This document shows positions 53,027 to 60,212 of a DNA stretch of 64,000 bases, in pieces (within the stretch, counting starts at the first letter, position 1; every line of letters begins with the position of its first letter). The translations under genes were made by a program, and so were the position numbers. The stretch is from JACVRW01 sp963837445 (GTDB taxonomy: Bacteria; Actinomycetota; Thermoleophilia; Solirubrobacterales; Thermoleophilaceae), in contig CAWINK010000020.1 of NCBI GenBank assembly GCA_963837445.1, forward strand, positions 186,001 to 250,000, in the 5' to 3' direction. Under the pieces are notes generated by a model. It was not told the origin of the DNA. It was given only the letters and a program-made list of their open reading frames with translations, and did no database searches.

Positions 53027-53887
53027 ATGCCACGCGCAATTTGGAGCGGTGCGATCAGCTTCGGACTGGTCAACATCCCCGTCAAGCTCTACAGCGCGGT
53101 CTCGAAGAAGACCGTCAGGTTCCACCAGATCGACGCCGAGTCGGGCCAGCGCATCCGCCAGCAGCGGGTGAACCCGGGCTCAGGCGAGGAGGTCCCCTAC
53201 GAGCAGATCGTCAAGGGCTACGAGATCAGCCCGGATCGCTACGTGACGATCACGCCCGAGGAGCTCGAGTCACTCGAGCCGCAGAAGACGCGCACGATCG
53301 ACATCGAGGAGTTCGTGGATCTCGAGCAGATCGACCCGATCTACTACGACCACCCGTACTACCTCGCCCCCGACAAGGGAGCGGCCAAGGCCTACAAGCT
53401 GCTGCTCGACGCGATGGAGGAGGCCGACAAGGTGGCCATCGCGCGCGTCGTCATCCGTTCGAAGGAGAACCTCGTGGCGCTGCGCTCCTACAGGGGCGCG
53501 ATCACGGTGGAGACGATGCTGTTCCCCGACGAGGTGATCCAGCCGGACTCGATCGAGGAGCTCTCAGCCGTCGACGGCGACGTGAAGACCACGAAGCGCG
53601 AGCTCGACATGGCGAAGCAGCTGATCGAGTCGCTATCGGGCGACTTCGATCCGAGCGGGTACCGCGACGAGTACCGCGAGCGCGTGCTCGACCTGATCGA
53701 GCGCAAGGCCGCGGGCGAGACGATCACCATCGAGGAGCCGACCGCCGAGAAGAAGGAGGTCCCCGACCTGATGGCAGCGCTCGAGGCCTCGATCTCGGCC
53801 TCGAAGGCCCCGCCGAAGAAGAAGGCGGCCTCGGGCAACGGCGGATCGAAATCGAAGCCCAAGAAGAAGACCGCAGCGAAGAAGTAG
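53027..53887 (+). CDS. ku: Ku end-binding protein
   Basis: A 286-residue homodimeric Ku that rings DNA ends and recruits LigD. Seen: RAIWSGAISFGLVNIPVKLY, FHQIDAESGQRI, EQIVKGYEISPDRYVTITPEE, RTIDIEEFVDLEQIDPIYYD, and ELDMAKQLIESL. The last 35 residues are a Lys-rich tail (KAPPKKKAASGNGG, KSKPKKKTAAKK) like the basic extensions that help bacterial Ku thread along DNA. Its stop is directly followed by the GTG start of the polymerase gene. Confidence 0.96.
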   Translation: MPRAIWSGAISFGLVNIPVKLYSAVSKKTVRFHQIDAESGQRIRQQRVNPGSGEEVPYEQIVKGYEISPDRYVTITPEELESLEPQKTRTIDIEEFVDLEQIDPIYYDHPYYLAPDKGAAKAYKLLLDAMEEADKVAIARVVIRSKENLVALRSYRGAITVETMLFPDEVIQPDSIEELSAVDGDVKTTKRELDMAKQLIESLSGDFDPSGYRDEYRERVLDLIERKAAGETITIEEPTAEKKEVPDLMAALEASISASKAPPKKKAASGNGGSKSKPKKKTAAKK

Positions 53888-54784
53888 GTGTCCTCGCGCG
53901 TCGAGGTTGAAGTCGACGGGCGCCGGCTCTCCCTGTCCAATCTGGACAAGGTCATGTACCCGGACACCGGGTTCACCAAGGGCCAGGTCATCGACTACTA
54001 CACGCGCGTGGCGCCGGTGCTGCTGCCGCACCTGCGCGACCGCCCGTTGACGTTGAAGCGCTATCCGAACGGCGTCGAGGGCGGGCACTTCTACGAGAAG
54101 CAGTGCCCCTCGCACCGGCCAGAGTGGGTGCGGAGCGAGCCGGTGGAGCTGAGCAGCAAGACGATCCAGTTCTGCGTCTGCGACGACCTGCCCACGATCG
54201 TCTGGCTCGCCAACCTCGCGGACCTCGAGCTGCACCCCTCGCTCTCGAAGGTGCCCGAGGTGGAGCGCCCGACGTTGATGGCGTTCGACCTCGACCCCGG
54301 CCCGCCCGCGGGCATCCCCGAGTGCTGCGAGGTCGCGCTGATCCTGCGTGACGCGCTCAGCCGCATCGGGCTCGAGTCGTTCGCCAAGACATCCGGTTCG
54401 AAGGGCATCCAGGTGTACGTGCCGCTGAACGTCGAGGACGTGGACTACGACCACGGGACCAAGCGCCTCTCGCAGGCGCTGGCGCGGCACCTCGAGGCGG
54501 AGCATCCGAAGCTGATCGTCTCGACCCAGAAGAAGGAGCGTCGCAAGGGCAAGGTGCTGATCGACTGGAGCCAGAACGACGAGCACAAGACCACCGTGTC
54601 GGTCTACTCGCTGCGCGCGCGCGAGCGGCCCACCGTCTCCACCCCGGTCGGCTGGGACGAGGTCGAGGCAGGCGATCCGGACGCGCTCGTGTTCGAGGCC
54701 GCTGACGTGCTCGAACGCGTGAAGGAGCGCGGTGACCTGTTCGCGCCCGTGGCGGAGCTGGAGCAGAGGTTGCCCGAGCTCTGA
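53888..54784 (+). CDS. LigD-type primase-polymerase (POL domain), free-standing
   Basis: A 298-residue archaeo-eukaryotic-primase-type polymerase that fills gaps at broken ends and prefers ribonucleotides in studied homologues. Seen: LSNLDKVMYPDTGFTKGQV, LKRYPNGVEGGHFYEKQCPS, catalytic Asp pair MAFDLDPGPP, KTSGSKGIQVYVPL, and IDWSQNDEHKTTVSVYSLRA. It starts at GTG 53888 with no gap after ku, so it is translated with Ku. Separation from the ligase is a known variant of the LigD system. Confidence 0.94.
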   Translation: MSSRVEVEVDGRRLSLSNLDKVMYPDTGFTKGQVIDYYTRVAPVLLPHLRDRPLTLKRYPNGVEGGHFYEKQCPSHRPEWVRSEPVELSSKTIQFCVCDDLPTIVWLANLADLELHPSLSKVPEVERPTLMAFDLDPGPPAGIPECCEVALILRDALSRIGLESFAKTSGSKGIQVYVPLNVEDVDYDHGTKRLSQALARHLEAEHPKLIVSTQKKERRKGKVLIDWSQNDEHKTTVSVYSLRARERPTVSTPVGWDEVEAGDPDALVFEAADVLERVKERGDLFAPVAELEQRLPEL

Positions 54785-54805
54785 GCGAGTACCGTTCGGG
54801 TACGA

Positions 54806-55855
54806 ATGGTCGACTGGTCCCTTGCCCAGCAGGTCGCTCGCCTCGCGGCCGGCGGAGGCACCGATGAGCCGGTCCCGTTCGACGCCGTCGCTCTGTGCGC
54901 GGAGATGGAGGGACCGGTGGCGGGGTACACGCGCCTCGCGCTCTCCACACCCACTCCGCCAACGGAGCTGGTGAGCCGGGCGGAGTGGGCCTCGGCGAAC
55001 CTCGATTCGCTGTCGCACATCCTCGACCCCGTGGCCGCTCGCCTGGACGACCGTCTCGCGTTTGCGGGGCCGCTGGCCGGCGCCCTTCGGATCGGCGCCT
55101 CGGCCACCGTCGCCGCCGAGGCCGGCCTCGTGATGGGCTACATGTCCTCGCGGGTGCTCGGGCAGTACGACGTGTCGCTGCTGGGTGGCGACACCGAGCC
55201 GCGTCTCCTGTTCGTCGGCCAGAACCTGGTGGGCGCGGTGCGCGACCTCGAGGTGGACGCGGACTCGTTCGGCCGCTGGATCTGCGCGCACGAGCTCACG
55301 CACGTGTTCCAGTTCCAGGGCGTGCCCTGGCTGCGCGAGCACATGAGCGGGCTGCTGCGGCGCTACGTCTCCACCTTGGAGGTCCGTATCCAGAGTGGCT
55401 CGGCGGGCGGGTTGCCGTCGCTGCCGGACCCGGGTCGTCTGGTCGAGGCATTCCGGGAGGGTGGGCTCGCTGCGCTGGTGCAGAACCCCGAACAGCGGGC
55501 ATTGATGGATGAGATTCAGGCGACCATGTCTGTGATCGAGGGGTACTCCGAGCACGTGATGGACGCGATCGCCGCCGAGGTGATCCCGGACCACGAGCAG
55601 CTGCGCGCCGCGATGGACCGCCGCCGCCGCAGCCGCTCCGCGCCGCAGCGGATCATCGAGCGCCTGCTGGGCTTCGACGTGAAGCTGCGCCAGTACGAGC
55701 AGGGCAAGCAGTTCGCCGACGCCGTGGTGGAGCTGGCCGGCATCGAGGGGCTCAACCGCGTGTGGTCGTCCCCCGAAGCGCTCCCCACTTCAGACGAACT
55801 GCAGCACCCAGGGCAGTGGCTCGAACGCACCGCGCCCGCCGCCAGCGCCGCCTAA
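54806..55855 (+). CDS. DUF2342 / F420-associated zinc metalloprotease-like protein
   Basis: A 349-residue protein of the DUF2342 family, part of which is labelled as linked to coenzyme F420 biosynthesis by co-occurrence. Seen: VDWSLAQQVARLAAGGG at the N-terminus, LLFVGQNLVGAVRDLEVD, the zinc motif in CAHELTHVFQFQGVPWL (HExxH), IEGYSEHVMDAIAAEVIPD with a candidate third ligand, and LLGFDVKLRQYEQGKQF. Substrate and role are unknown. The start is ATG 54806, with TACCGT 10 nt upstream. It follows the end-joining genes but probably has its own promoter. Confidence 0.87.
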   Translation: MVDWSLAQQVARLAAGGGTDEPVPFDAVALCAEMEGPVAGYTRLALSTPTPPTELVSRAEWASANLDSLSHILDPVAARLDDRLAFAGPLAGALRIGASATVAAEAGLVMGYMSSRVLGQYDVSLLGGDTEPRLLFVGQNLVGAVRDLEVDADSFGRWICAHELTHVFQFQGVPWLREHMSGLLRRYVSTLEVRIQSGSAGGLPSLPDPGRLVEAFREGGLAALVQNPEQRALMDEIQATMSVIEGYSEHVMDAIAAEVIPDHEQLRAAMDRRRRSRSAPQRIIERLLGFDVKLRQYEQGKQFADAVVELAGIEGLNRVWSSPEALPTSDELQHPGQWLERTAPAASAA

Positions 55856-55890
55856 GCCCTCTAGTGGCAATTGCCGCATGTAACAACCTG

Positions 55891-55935
55891 CCGTAGGAGG
55901 TTTACGTACATGTGTTCGTAGGTATACTCCTATGG
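55891..55935. repeat. Inverted repeat around the promoter of the basic-protein gene
   Basis: CCGTAGGAG (55891-55899) and CTCCTATGG (55927-55935) pair in 8 of 9 positions, with the ninth a G-T. The -35 and most of the spacer lie between the arms, and the right arm overlaps the end of the -10. This looks like an operator or a cruciform. Confidence 0.5.
55901..55928 (+). promoter_or_regulatory. Strong sigma-70-type promoter of the basic-protein gene
   Basis: TTTACG (55901-55906) and TATACT (55923-55928) are spaced by 16 bp. The region is much richer in A and T than the rest of the window. Predicted leader length is about 70 nt. Confidence 0.7.
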
Positions 55936-55968
55936 AAGTTAAATCTAATAAGGTCCCCCCGAAGGAAG

Positions 55969-55988
55969 CCGTCCAGATCGAAGGACGG
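55969..55988 (+). promoter_or_regulatory. Leader hairpin beside the ribosome site
   Basis: CCGTCC and GGACGG form a 6-bp stem with an 8-nt loop. The ribosome site AAGGAGAG starts 1 nt after the stem and lies 8 nt before ATG 56006, so the hairpin may stabilise the mRNA or keep the site open. Confidence 0.45.
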
Positions 55989-56005
55989 GAAGGAGAGTCA
56001 ACACA

Positions 56006-56482
56006 ATGGCTACCCAGACGCAGACTCAGCGCAAGGCCACTGCCCAGAAGGCTGCTGCCACGCGCCGTCGTAATGCTGCTAACCGCAGTCGTTCGGCCAA
56101 GAAGGCTGCCGAGACGCGCGCCCAGGCGGAGCTGAACACCCTCAAGGTTGTCCAGCTCCAGGCCGAGCGTGCCGCGCTCGTGCCGGTTGGTGCCGCGCTC
56201 ACCGCGCGTGACGCCGTGGTCGAAGCAGTCAAGCCCTACGTCGCCGGTCGCGAGAGCGCCGAGAAGGAGCTCGAGAAGGTCGGCAAGCGCGTGCAGGTCA
56301 ACCTGAAGCGCTTCGAGCGCCGTGGCACGACCGCTCGCAACCGCGCCGTGCGCGAGGTCAAGCGCACCCGGACCCGCGTGGAGCGCGAGCTGCGCCAGCG
56401 TCGCAACAAGGCCGTGCGCACGGTGAAGCAGAACCGTCGCGAGGCCGAGCGCCAGGTCAAGCGCGTTTCGTCGCTCGTCTAA
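56006..56482 (+). CDS. Highly basic histone-like protein, candidate nucleoid protein
   Basis: A 158-residue protein very rich in Lys and Arg throughout, with Ala- and Arg-rich ends (RKATAQKAAATRRRNAANRS, KAVRTVKQNRREAERQVKRV) and a less charged middle (LVPVGAALTARDAVVEAVKP) that may be a short helical dimer module. The rest would be extended basic helices. No named family is recognised; it is not HU, Lsr2 or IHF. Codons use more GCT and CGT than its neighbours, and it has a strong promoter, a strong ribosome site and three downstream hairpins. All of these suggest high expression and a nucleic-acid-binding role (nucleoid or ribosome), which is inferred. Confidence 0.72.
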   Translation: MATQTQTQRKATAQKAAATRRRNAANRSRSAKKAAETRAQAELNTLKVVQLQAERAALVPVGAALTARDAVVEAVKPYVAGRESAEKELEKVGKRVQVNLKRFERRGTTARNRAVREVKRTRTRVERELRQRRNKAVRTVKQNRREAERQVKRVSSLV

Positions 56483-56501
56483 CCCCGGCGGCTGAATTTA
56501 C

Positions 56502-56530
56502 CCCCGGTCGCCCGGAGAGAGCGGCCGGGG
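56502..56530 (+). terminator. First hairpin after the basic-protein gene
   Basis: CCCCGGTCGC and GCGGCCGGGG form a 10-bp stem with one G-U and a 9-nt loop, 19 bp after the stop. Confidence 0.65.
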
Positions 56531-56534
56531 AAGG

Positions 56535-56561
56535 ACTGTCGGCCAAATATTCGCCGACAGT
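56535..56561 (+). terminator. Second hairpin after the basic-protein gene
   Basis: ACTGTCGGC and GCCGACAGT form a perfect 9-bp stem with a 9-nt A/T-rich loop, 4 bp after the first hairpin. Confidence 0.6.
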
Positions 56562-56588
56562 GTGCAGTATCTCTCCTCCCTCACCAGC

Positions 56589-56608
56589 GCCGTCCCCTTG
56601 GGGGCGGC
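56589..56608 (+). terminator. Third hairpin with T-rich tail
   Basis: GCCGTCCCC and GGGGGCGGC lie back to back around a 2-nt centre and are followed by GTTGGTTCTTTC. This is the most intrinsic-terminator-like of the three and lies 41 bp before the mrp start. Confidence 0.65.
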
Positions 56609-56649
56609 GTTGGTTCTTTCGGGACCCGCTTTGCTTAACTGGACCCCGG

Positions 56650-57795
56650 ATGCCTACGCGTGAACTTATCGAAGACGCGCTCCGGGGGGTAATTGACCCC
56701 GAGCTGCGCAAGGACATCGTGACCCTGGGGATGGTGCGCTCGATCGAGCAGCCGGAGGAGGGCACGGTGAACGTGATCGTGTCGCTGACCACCGCGGGCT
56801 GTCCGATCCGCAACCACTTCCAGACGGCCGTCGTCGAGAAGGTCCAGGCGCTCGGCGTCGCGCACGTGAACGTGGGCTTCGACGTTCTGTCCGACTCCGA
56901 GAAGCAGACGCTGGCGCAGCGCCTGGGTCGCACCGGCGGCCTGCCGCAGGGCGCGCTGGCCGCCGTCAAGAACGTGATCTGCATCGGCTCGGGCAAGGGC
57001 GGCGTGGGCAAGTCCACCGTGACCACCAACCTCGCGGCCGCCCTCCAGGCCGAGGGCAAGAGCGCCGCAGCCCTAGACGCTGACGTGTGGGGCTACTCGA
57101 TCCCGCGCATGCTCGGCGTGCACGGCCGCCCGAAGGTCTCCGCCGACCGCAAGATCCTCCCGCTCGAGGGCCCAGCGGGCGTGAAGGCGATTTCGATCGA
57201 GTTCTTCCTGAACGAGCGCGACCAGGCCATCACGTGGCGCGGGCCGATGCTCCACAAGGCGATCCGCCAGTTCCTGGAGGATGTGGACTGGGGTGAGCTC
57301 GACTACCTGCTGATCGACCTGCCGCCGGGCACCGGCGACGTCTCGATGACGCTCGCCCAGCTGCTGCCCCAGGCGAAGTTCGTGATCGTGACGACGCCGC
57401 AGCCGGCCGCCCAGAAGGTCGCCGCCAGGGCCGCCGAGACGGCGCTCCGCTTCGATCTCGAGATCGCCGGAGTGATCGAGAACATGTCCGGGTTCACGAC
57501 CCCCACCGGCGAGCGCTTCACGATCTTCGGCGAGGGCGGCGGACAGCTGCTCGCGGACGAGCTGGACGTGCCGCTGCTCGGCAAGATCCCGCTCCAGGAG
57601 GAGCTCCGGATCTGCGCCGACGAGGGCACGCCGCTCGTGCTCGAGGATCCCAACGCTCCGGCCGCGCAGGCGCTCTACCACGCCGCGCGCGGCATCATCG
57701 CGGCAACGCCGCAGGAACTTGGAGTGCTTCAGGAGCCCTCAGGCCCGCCGATGCCGGAGATCACCGGCACGGCGCTCCCGATGGCAAGCAGCTAG
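56650..57795 (+). CDS. mrp: Mrp/NBP35-family iron-sulfur carrier ATPase
   Basis: A 381-residue P-loop protein thought to carry Fe-S clusters to apoproteins. Residues 1-90 are a DUF59 (MIP18) domain (LIEDALRGVIDPELRKDIVTLGMV-type, with TTAGCPIRNHF). Then come the deviant Walker A IGSGKGGVGKSTVTTNLAAAL, DADVWGYSIPRMLG, LIDLPPGTGDVSMTLAQ, and IENMSGFTTPTGERFTIFG. The CPxC pair that binds the cluster in many Mrp proteins is absent, as in other actinobacterial homologues. The start is ATG 56650. Its stop shares CTAG with the convergent ferredoxin gene. Confidence 0.93.
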   Translation: MPTRELIEDALRGVIDPELRKDIVTLGMVRSIEQPEEGTVNVIVSLTTAGCPIRNHFQTAVVEKVQALGVAHVNVGFDVLSDSEKQTLAQRLGRTGGLPQGALAAVKNVICIGSGKGGVGKSTVTTNLAAALQAEGKSAAALDADVWGYSIPRMLGVHGRPKVSADRKILPLEGPAGVKAISIEFFLNERDQAITWRGPMLHKAIRQFLEDVDWGELDYLLIDLPPGTGDVSMTLAQLLPQAKFVIVTTPQPAAQKVAARAAETALRFDLEIAGVIENMSGFTTPTGERFTIFGEGGGQLLADELDVPLLGKIPLQEELRICADEGTPLVLEDPNAPAAQALYHAARGIIAATPQELGVLQEPSGPPMPEITGTALPMASS

Positions 57796-58058
57796 GCCGT
57801 CTGCTTGAAGTAGTCGGCGTTGATCTGGATGTAGGGCTGCCACTCGTCCGGCAGCTGATCCTCCGCGAAGCAGGCGTCCACGGGACAGGCCTCGACGCAG
57901 GCGTCGCAGTCGATGCACTCCTCCGGGTCGATGTAGAGCTGCGTGACCTGGTCGTAGTCAGGCTCGTCGGGCGTCGGATGGATGCAGTCGACGGGACAGA
58001 CCTCCACGCAGGAGTTGTCCTTGGTGTCGATGCAGGGTTCGGCGATGACGTAGGCCAT
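57792..58058 (-). CDS. fdxA: 7Fe (3Fe-4S/4Fe-4S) ferredoxin
   Basis: An 88-residue electron carrier. Cluster motifs are visible: CIDTKDNSCVEVCPVDCIH, with the spacing of a 3Fe-4S site plus a shared Cys, and CIDCDACVEACPVDACF for the 4Fe-4S site. The tail YIQINADYFKQTA matches the FdxA type. The start is ATG 58058 with AAGGAGA 5 nt upstream. Redox partners are unknown. It is convergent with mrp. Confidence 0.94.
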   Translation of the reverse strand: MAYVIAEPCIDTKDNSCVEVCPVDCIHPTPDEPDYDQVTQLYIDPEECIDCDACVEACPVDACFAEDQLPDEWQPYIQINADYFKQTA

Positions 58059-58135
58059 GGTCTCCTTCTGTGTCCACAAAGCGCCTGGGCGCGAGGGACG
58101 CGAATTGTATCGGTGGCCCGGTGCTGCCGATGTAG

Positions 58136-59200
58136 GTGGTGATGGACAGGATCAGCGCCTGGCTGTGCCCCACCGAGCAGCACCGCGTCCGCGCACGCGA
58201 GGCGGGTGAGCGCGTGCGCAAAGCGCGCACGCTGGCCGCCGCCGCGTGCGGAATCGCCGTCTTCGCGGTCATGCCCCTCCAGGGCTGGTGGATCCTCCCG
58301 CTGCTTGCGGCTACGGCCCTGATTCTCGGCACCTTTGAGATGCGACTGCGGAGGAGCGAGCGACCGGAGCTGGTGGCCGCACAAAGCATGCTCGTGGTCC
58401 TGGCGCTTACCGCCGTGGGCGCGGCGTTCAGCGGCGGTGCGGACAGTCCGGTACTTCCGTGGCTGGTGCTTCCCGTGACAATCGCGGCGGCTCGTTTCAG
58501 GCCGCAGGTGCTCGTGGCCGGCGCCGCCCTCACCGCCACCGTGATGTTCGGCCTCAGCGTTGGCGTGGACACCCAGGCGCTGGTGGACGATCCCACGCGG
58601 CTGATTTCGGCGCTGACCCTGCTCGTTGGGCTCACGGCGATCACCAGCGCGCTCACGGAGGGCGAGCTCGAGCATCGCGACCGGGCTGTGCTCGACCCGC
58701 TCACCGGCCTTCTGAACCGCTCATCGCTCCAGTCGCGCGCCGTGGAGATCGAGCAGCAGGCACGCCTCACCGGCGGGCCGGTTTCGCTCGTACTACTCGA
58801 CCTGGACCGCTTCAAGCGCGTGAACGACACGCACGGACACGAGCGCGGCGACGCCGTGCTGCGCGACGTGGCCTACGAGATCCGCAAGTCCCTGCGCAGC
58901 TTCGAGCTGGTCTATCGCATCGGGGGCGAGGAGTTCCTGGTGCTGCTTCCGGGTGTGGCGCTGCCTGAGGCCGTGGCGGTCGCCAAGCGCGTGCGGCACG
59001 CGGTGACAGATGCCCGTCCCGGTGATCTCGACGTGACCATCTCGGCGGGAGTGGCCGCCGCCGCAGGCGAGGCAATGCGCTACGCCCAGCTCTTCAGGGA
59101 CGCCGACCATGCCTTGCTGGAGGCCAAGCGCGGTGGCCGCGACCGCGTGGAGGCGGCCGGCGCGCTGGCGCCCGCCTTCCGAATCGCCGCCAGGACGTAG
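58136..59200 (+). CDS. Membrane diguanylate cyclase (GGDEF)
   Basis: A 354-residue enzyme that makes c-di-GMP from GTP. About five or six membrane helices fill residues 30-175. The GGDEF domain (about 185-345) has DPLTGLLNRSSL, LVLLDLDRFKRVNDTHGHERG and the catalytic RIGGEEFLVLLPG. The allosteric inhibition site five residues before GGEEF reads RSFE instead of RxxD, so product inhibition may be weaker. The start is GTG 58136 or ATG 58142. No effector gene is adjacent. Confidence 0.92.
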   Translation: MVMDRISAWLCPTEQHRVRAREAGERVRKARTLAAAACGIAVFAVMPLQGWWILPLLAATALILGTFEMRLRRSERPELVAAQSMLVVLALTAVGAAFSGGADSPVLPWLVLPVTIAAARFRPQVLVAGAALTATVMFGLSVGVDTQALVDDPTRLISALTLLVGLTAITSALTEGELEHRDRAVLDPLTGLLNRSSLQSRAVEIEQQARLTGGPVSLVLLDLDRFKRVNDTHGHERGDAVLRDVAYEIRKSLRSFELVYRIGGEEFLVLLPGVALPEAVAVAKRVRHAVTDARPGDLDVTISAGVAAAAGEAMRYAQLFRDADHALLEAKRGGRDRVEAAGALAPAFRIAART

Positions 59201-59210
59201 TCTCCGCCGG

Positions 59211-60212
59211 GTGCCGGAGCCCCGCAAGCCCGATCCGTTCCTCGACGCCTTCACCGGCCTGGTCACGGCCCGCGCCGTCACGAGTGCCACCATGCTCGGC
59301 GTCTTCGATGCTCTTAACGACGCGCCGGCGTCCGCGGACGAGCTCGCGGGGCGGCTCGGCCTGGATGCCCTCGGCGCGGACACGCTGCTCACGACGCTGT
59401 CCACCCTCGGCTACGTGGAGGCCGACGGCGAGCGCTTCCGGAATACGGACGTGAGCGAGCGCATGCTCGTGCGCAGCTCCCCGGAGTCGATTGCGACCTT
59501 CGTCGGCGACCAGGGCGATCTCCATTGGCAGGTGCTCGACCTGCTTCCGGACGCGCTCCGCACCGGGCAGCCCTATGCGATGCACGAGGAGCGCCGCGAC
59601 GACGGCGAGCGCTGGCAGGCGTACATCCGCGGGCTGTTCGAGATCTCGCGGCCCGAGCACGAGGCGAACGCGGCGCTCGTGCCGGCAGAGGAGCCACGCC
59701 TCATGGTGGACGTTGCGGGCGGCCACGGCGGCTTCTCGATGGCGATGTGCGACCGCCACCCGACGCTTGCGGCGACGATCCTCGACCTTCCGCCGAGCGC
59801 GGAGGTGGGCCGCAAGATCGTCGCGGAGCAGGACTACGCCGAGCGCATCTCGTTCCGCGAGGGGGACGTGTTCGAGCTCGGCCTGGGCGACGACGACAGC
59901 CTCGACGTGGTCTCGGTCTTCAACCTCGCCCACCACCTGCCCGTGGAGCGCAACCGCGAGCTCTGCCGGATGGCGCGCGCGGCGCTGCGGCCGGGCGGCT
60001 GCATGGTGATGGGCGACTCCGCCCGGCCGGAGCCCGGCGAGCCGGTCTCGGAGCACGGGGCGATCTCGAGCCTGCTCTTCTACGCCTGGAGCCACAGCCG
60101 CAACTTCACACCCTCCGAGATCCGCGGCTGGATGGAGGCGGCGGGGTTCACCGAGGTCGAGGCGCACCGCAACGCCCGCTCGCCCTGGCGCGTGGTGGTG
60201 GTGGGCCGGTGA
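59211..60212 (+). CDS. SAM-dependent methyltransferase, O-methyltransferase family 2 type
   Basis: A 333-residue methyltransferase. Residues 1-100 are a winged-helix dimerisation domain (TSATMLGVFDALNDAPASAD, ELAGRLGLDALGADTLLTTL). The catalytic domain has LMVDVAGGHGGFSMAMCDR as the SAM loop, ATILDLPPSAEVG, VFNLAHHLPVERNRELC and LRPGGCMVMGDSARP. Substrate unknown; relatives act on polyketides, quinones or small phenols. The start is GTG 59211. The stop overlaps the next gene (GTGA). Confidence 0.87.
   Translation: MPEPRKPDPFLDAFTGLVTARAVTSATMLGVFDALNDAPASADELAGRLGLDALGADTLLTTLSTLGYVEADGERFRNTDVSERMLVRSSPESIATFVGDQGDLHWQVLDLLPDALRTGQPYAMHEERRDDGERWQAYIRGLFEISRPEHEANAALVPAEEPRLMVDVAGGHGGFSMAMCDRHPTLAATILDLPPSAEVGRKIVAEQDYAERISFREGDVFELGLGDDDSLDVVSVFNLAHHLPVERNRELCRMARAALRPGGCMVMGDSARPEPGEPVSEHGAISSLLFYAWSHSRNFTPSEIRGWMEAAGFTEVEAHRNARSPWRVVVVGR

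Noticed and set aside
53633..55594. A 653-residue minus-strand open frame opposite the end-joining genes
   Set aside because: It is His/Arg/Leu-rich shadow sequence without motifs. Ku, POL and DUF2342 on the plus strand are certain.
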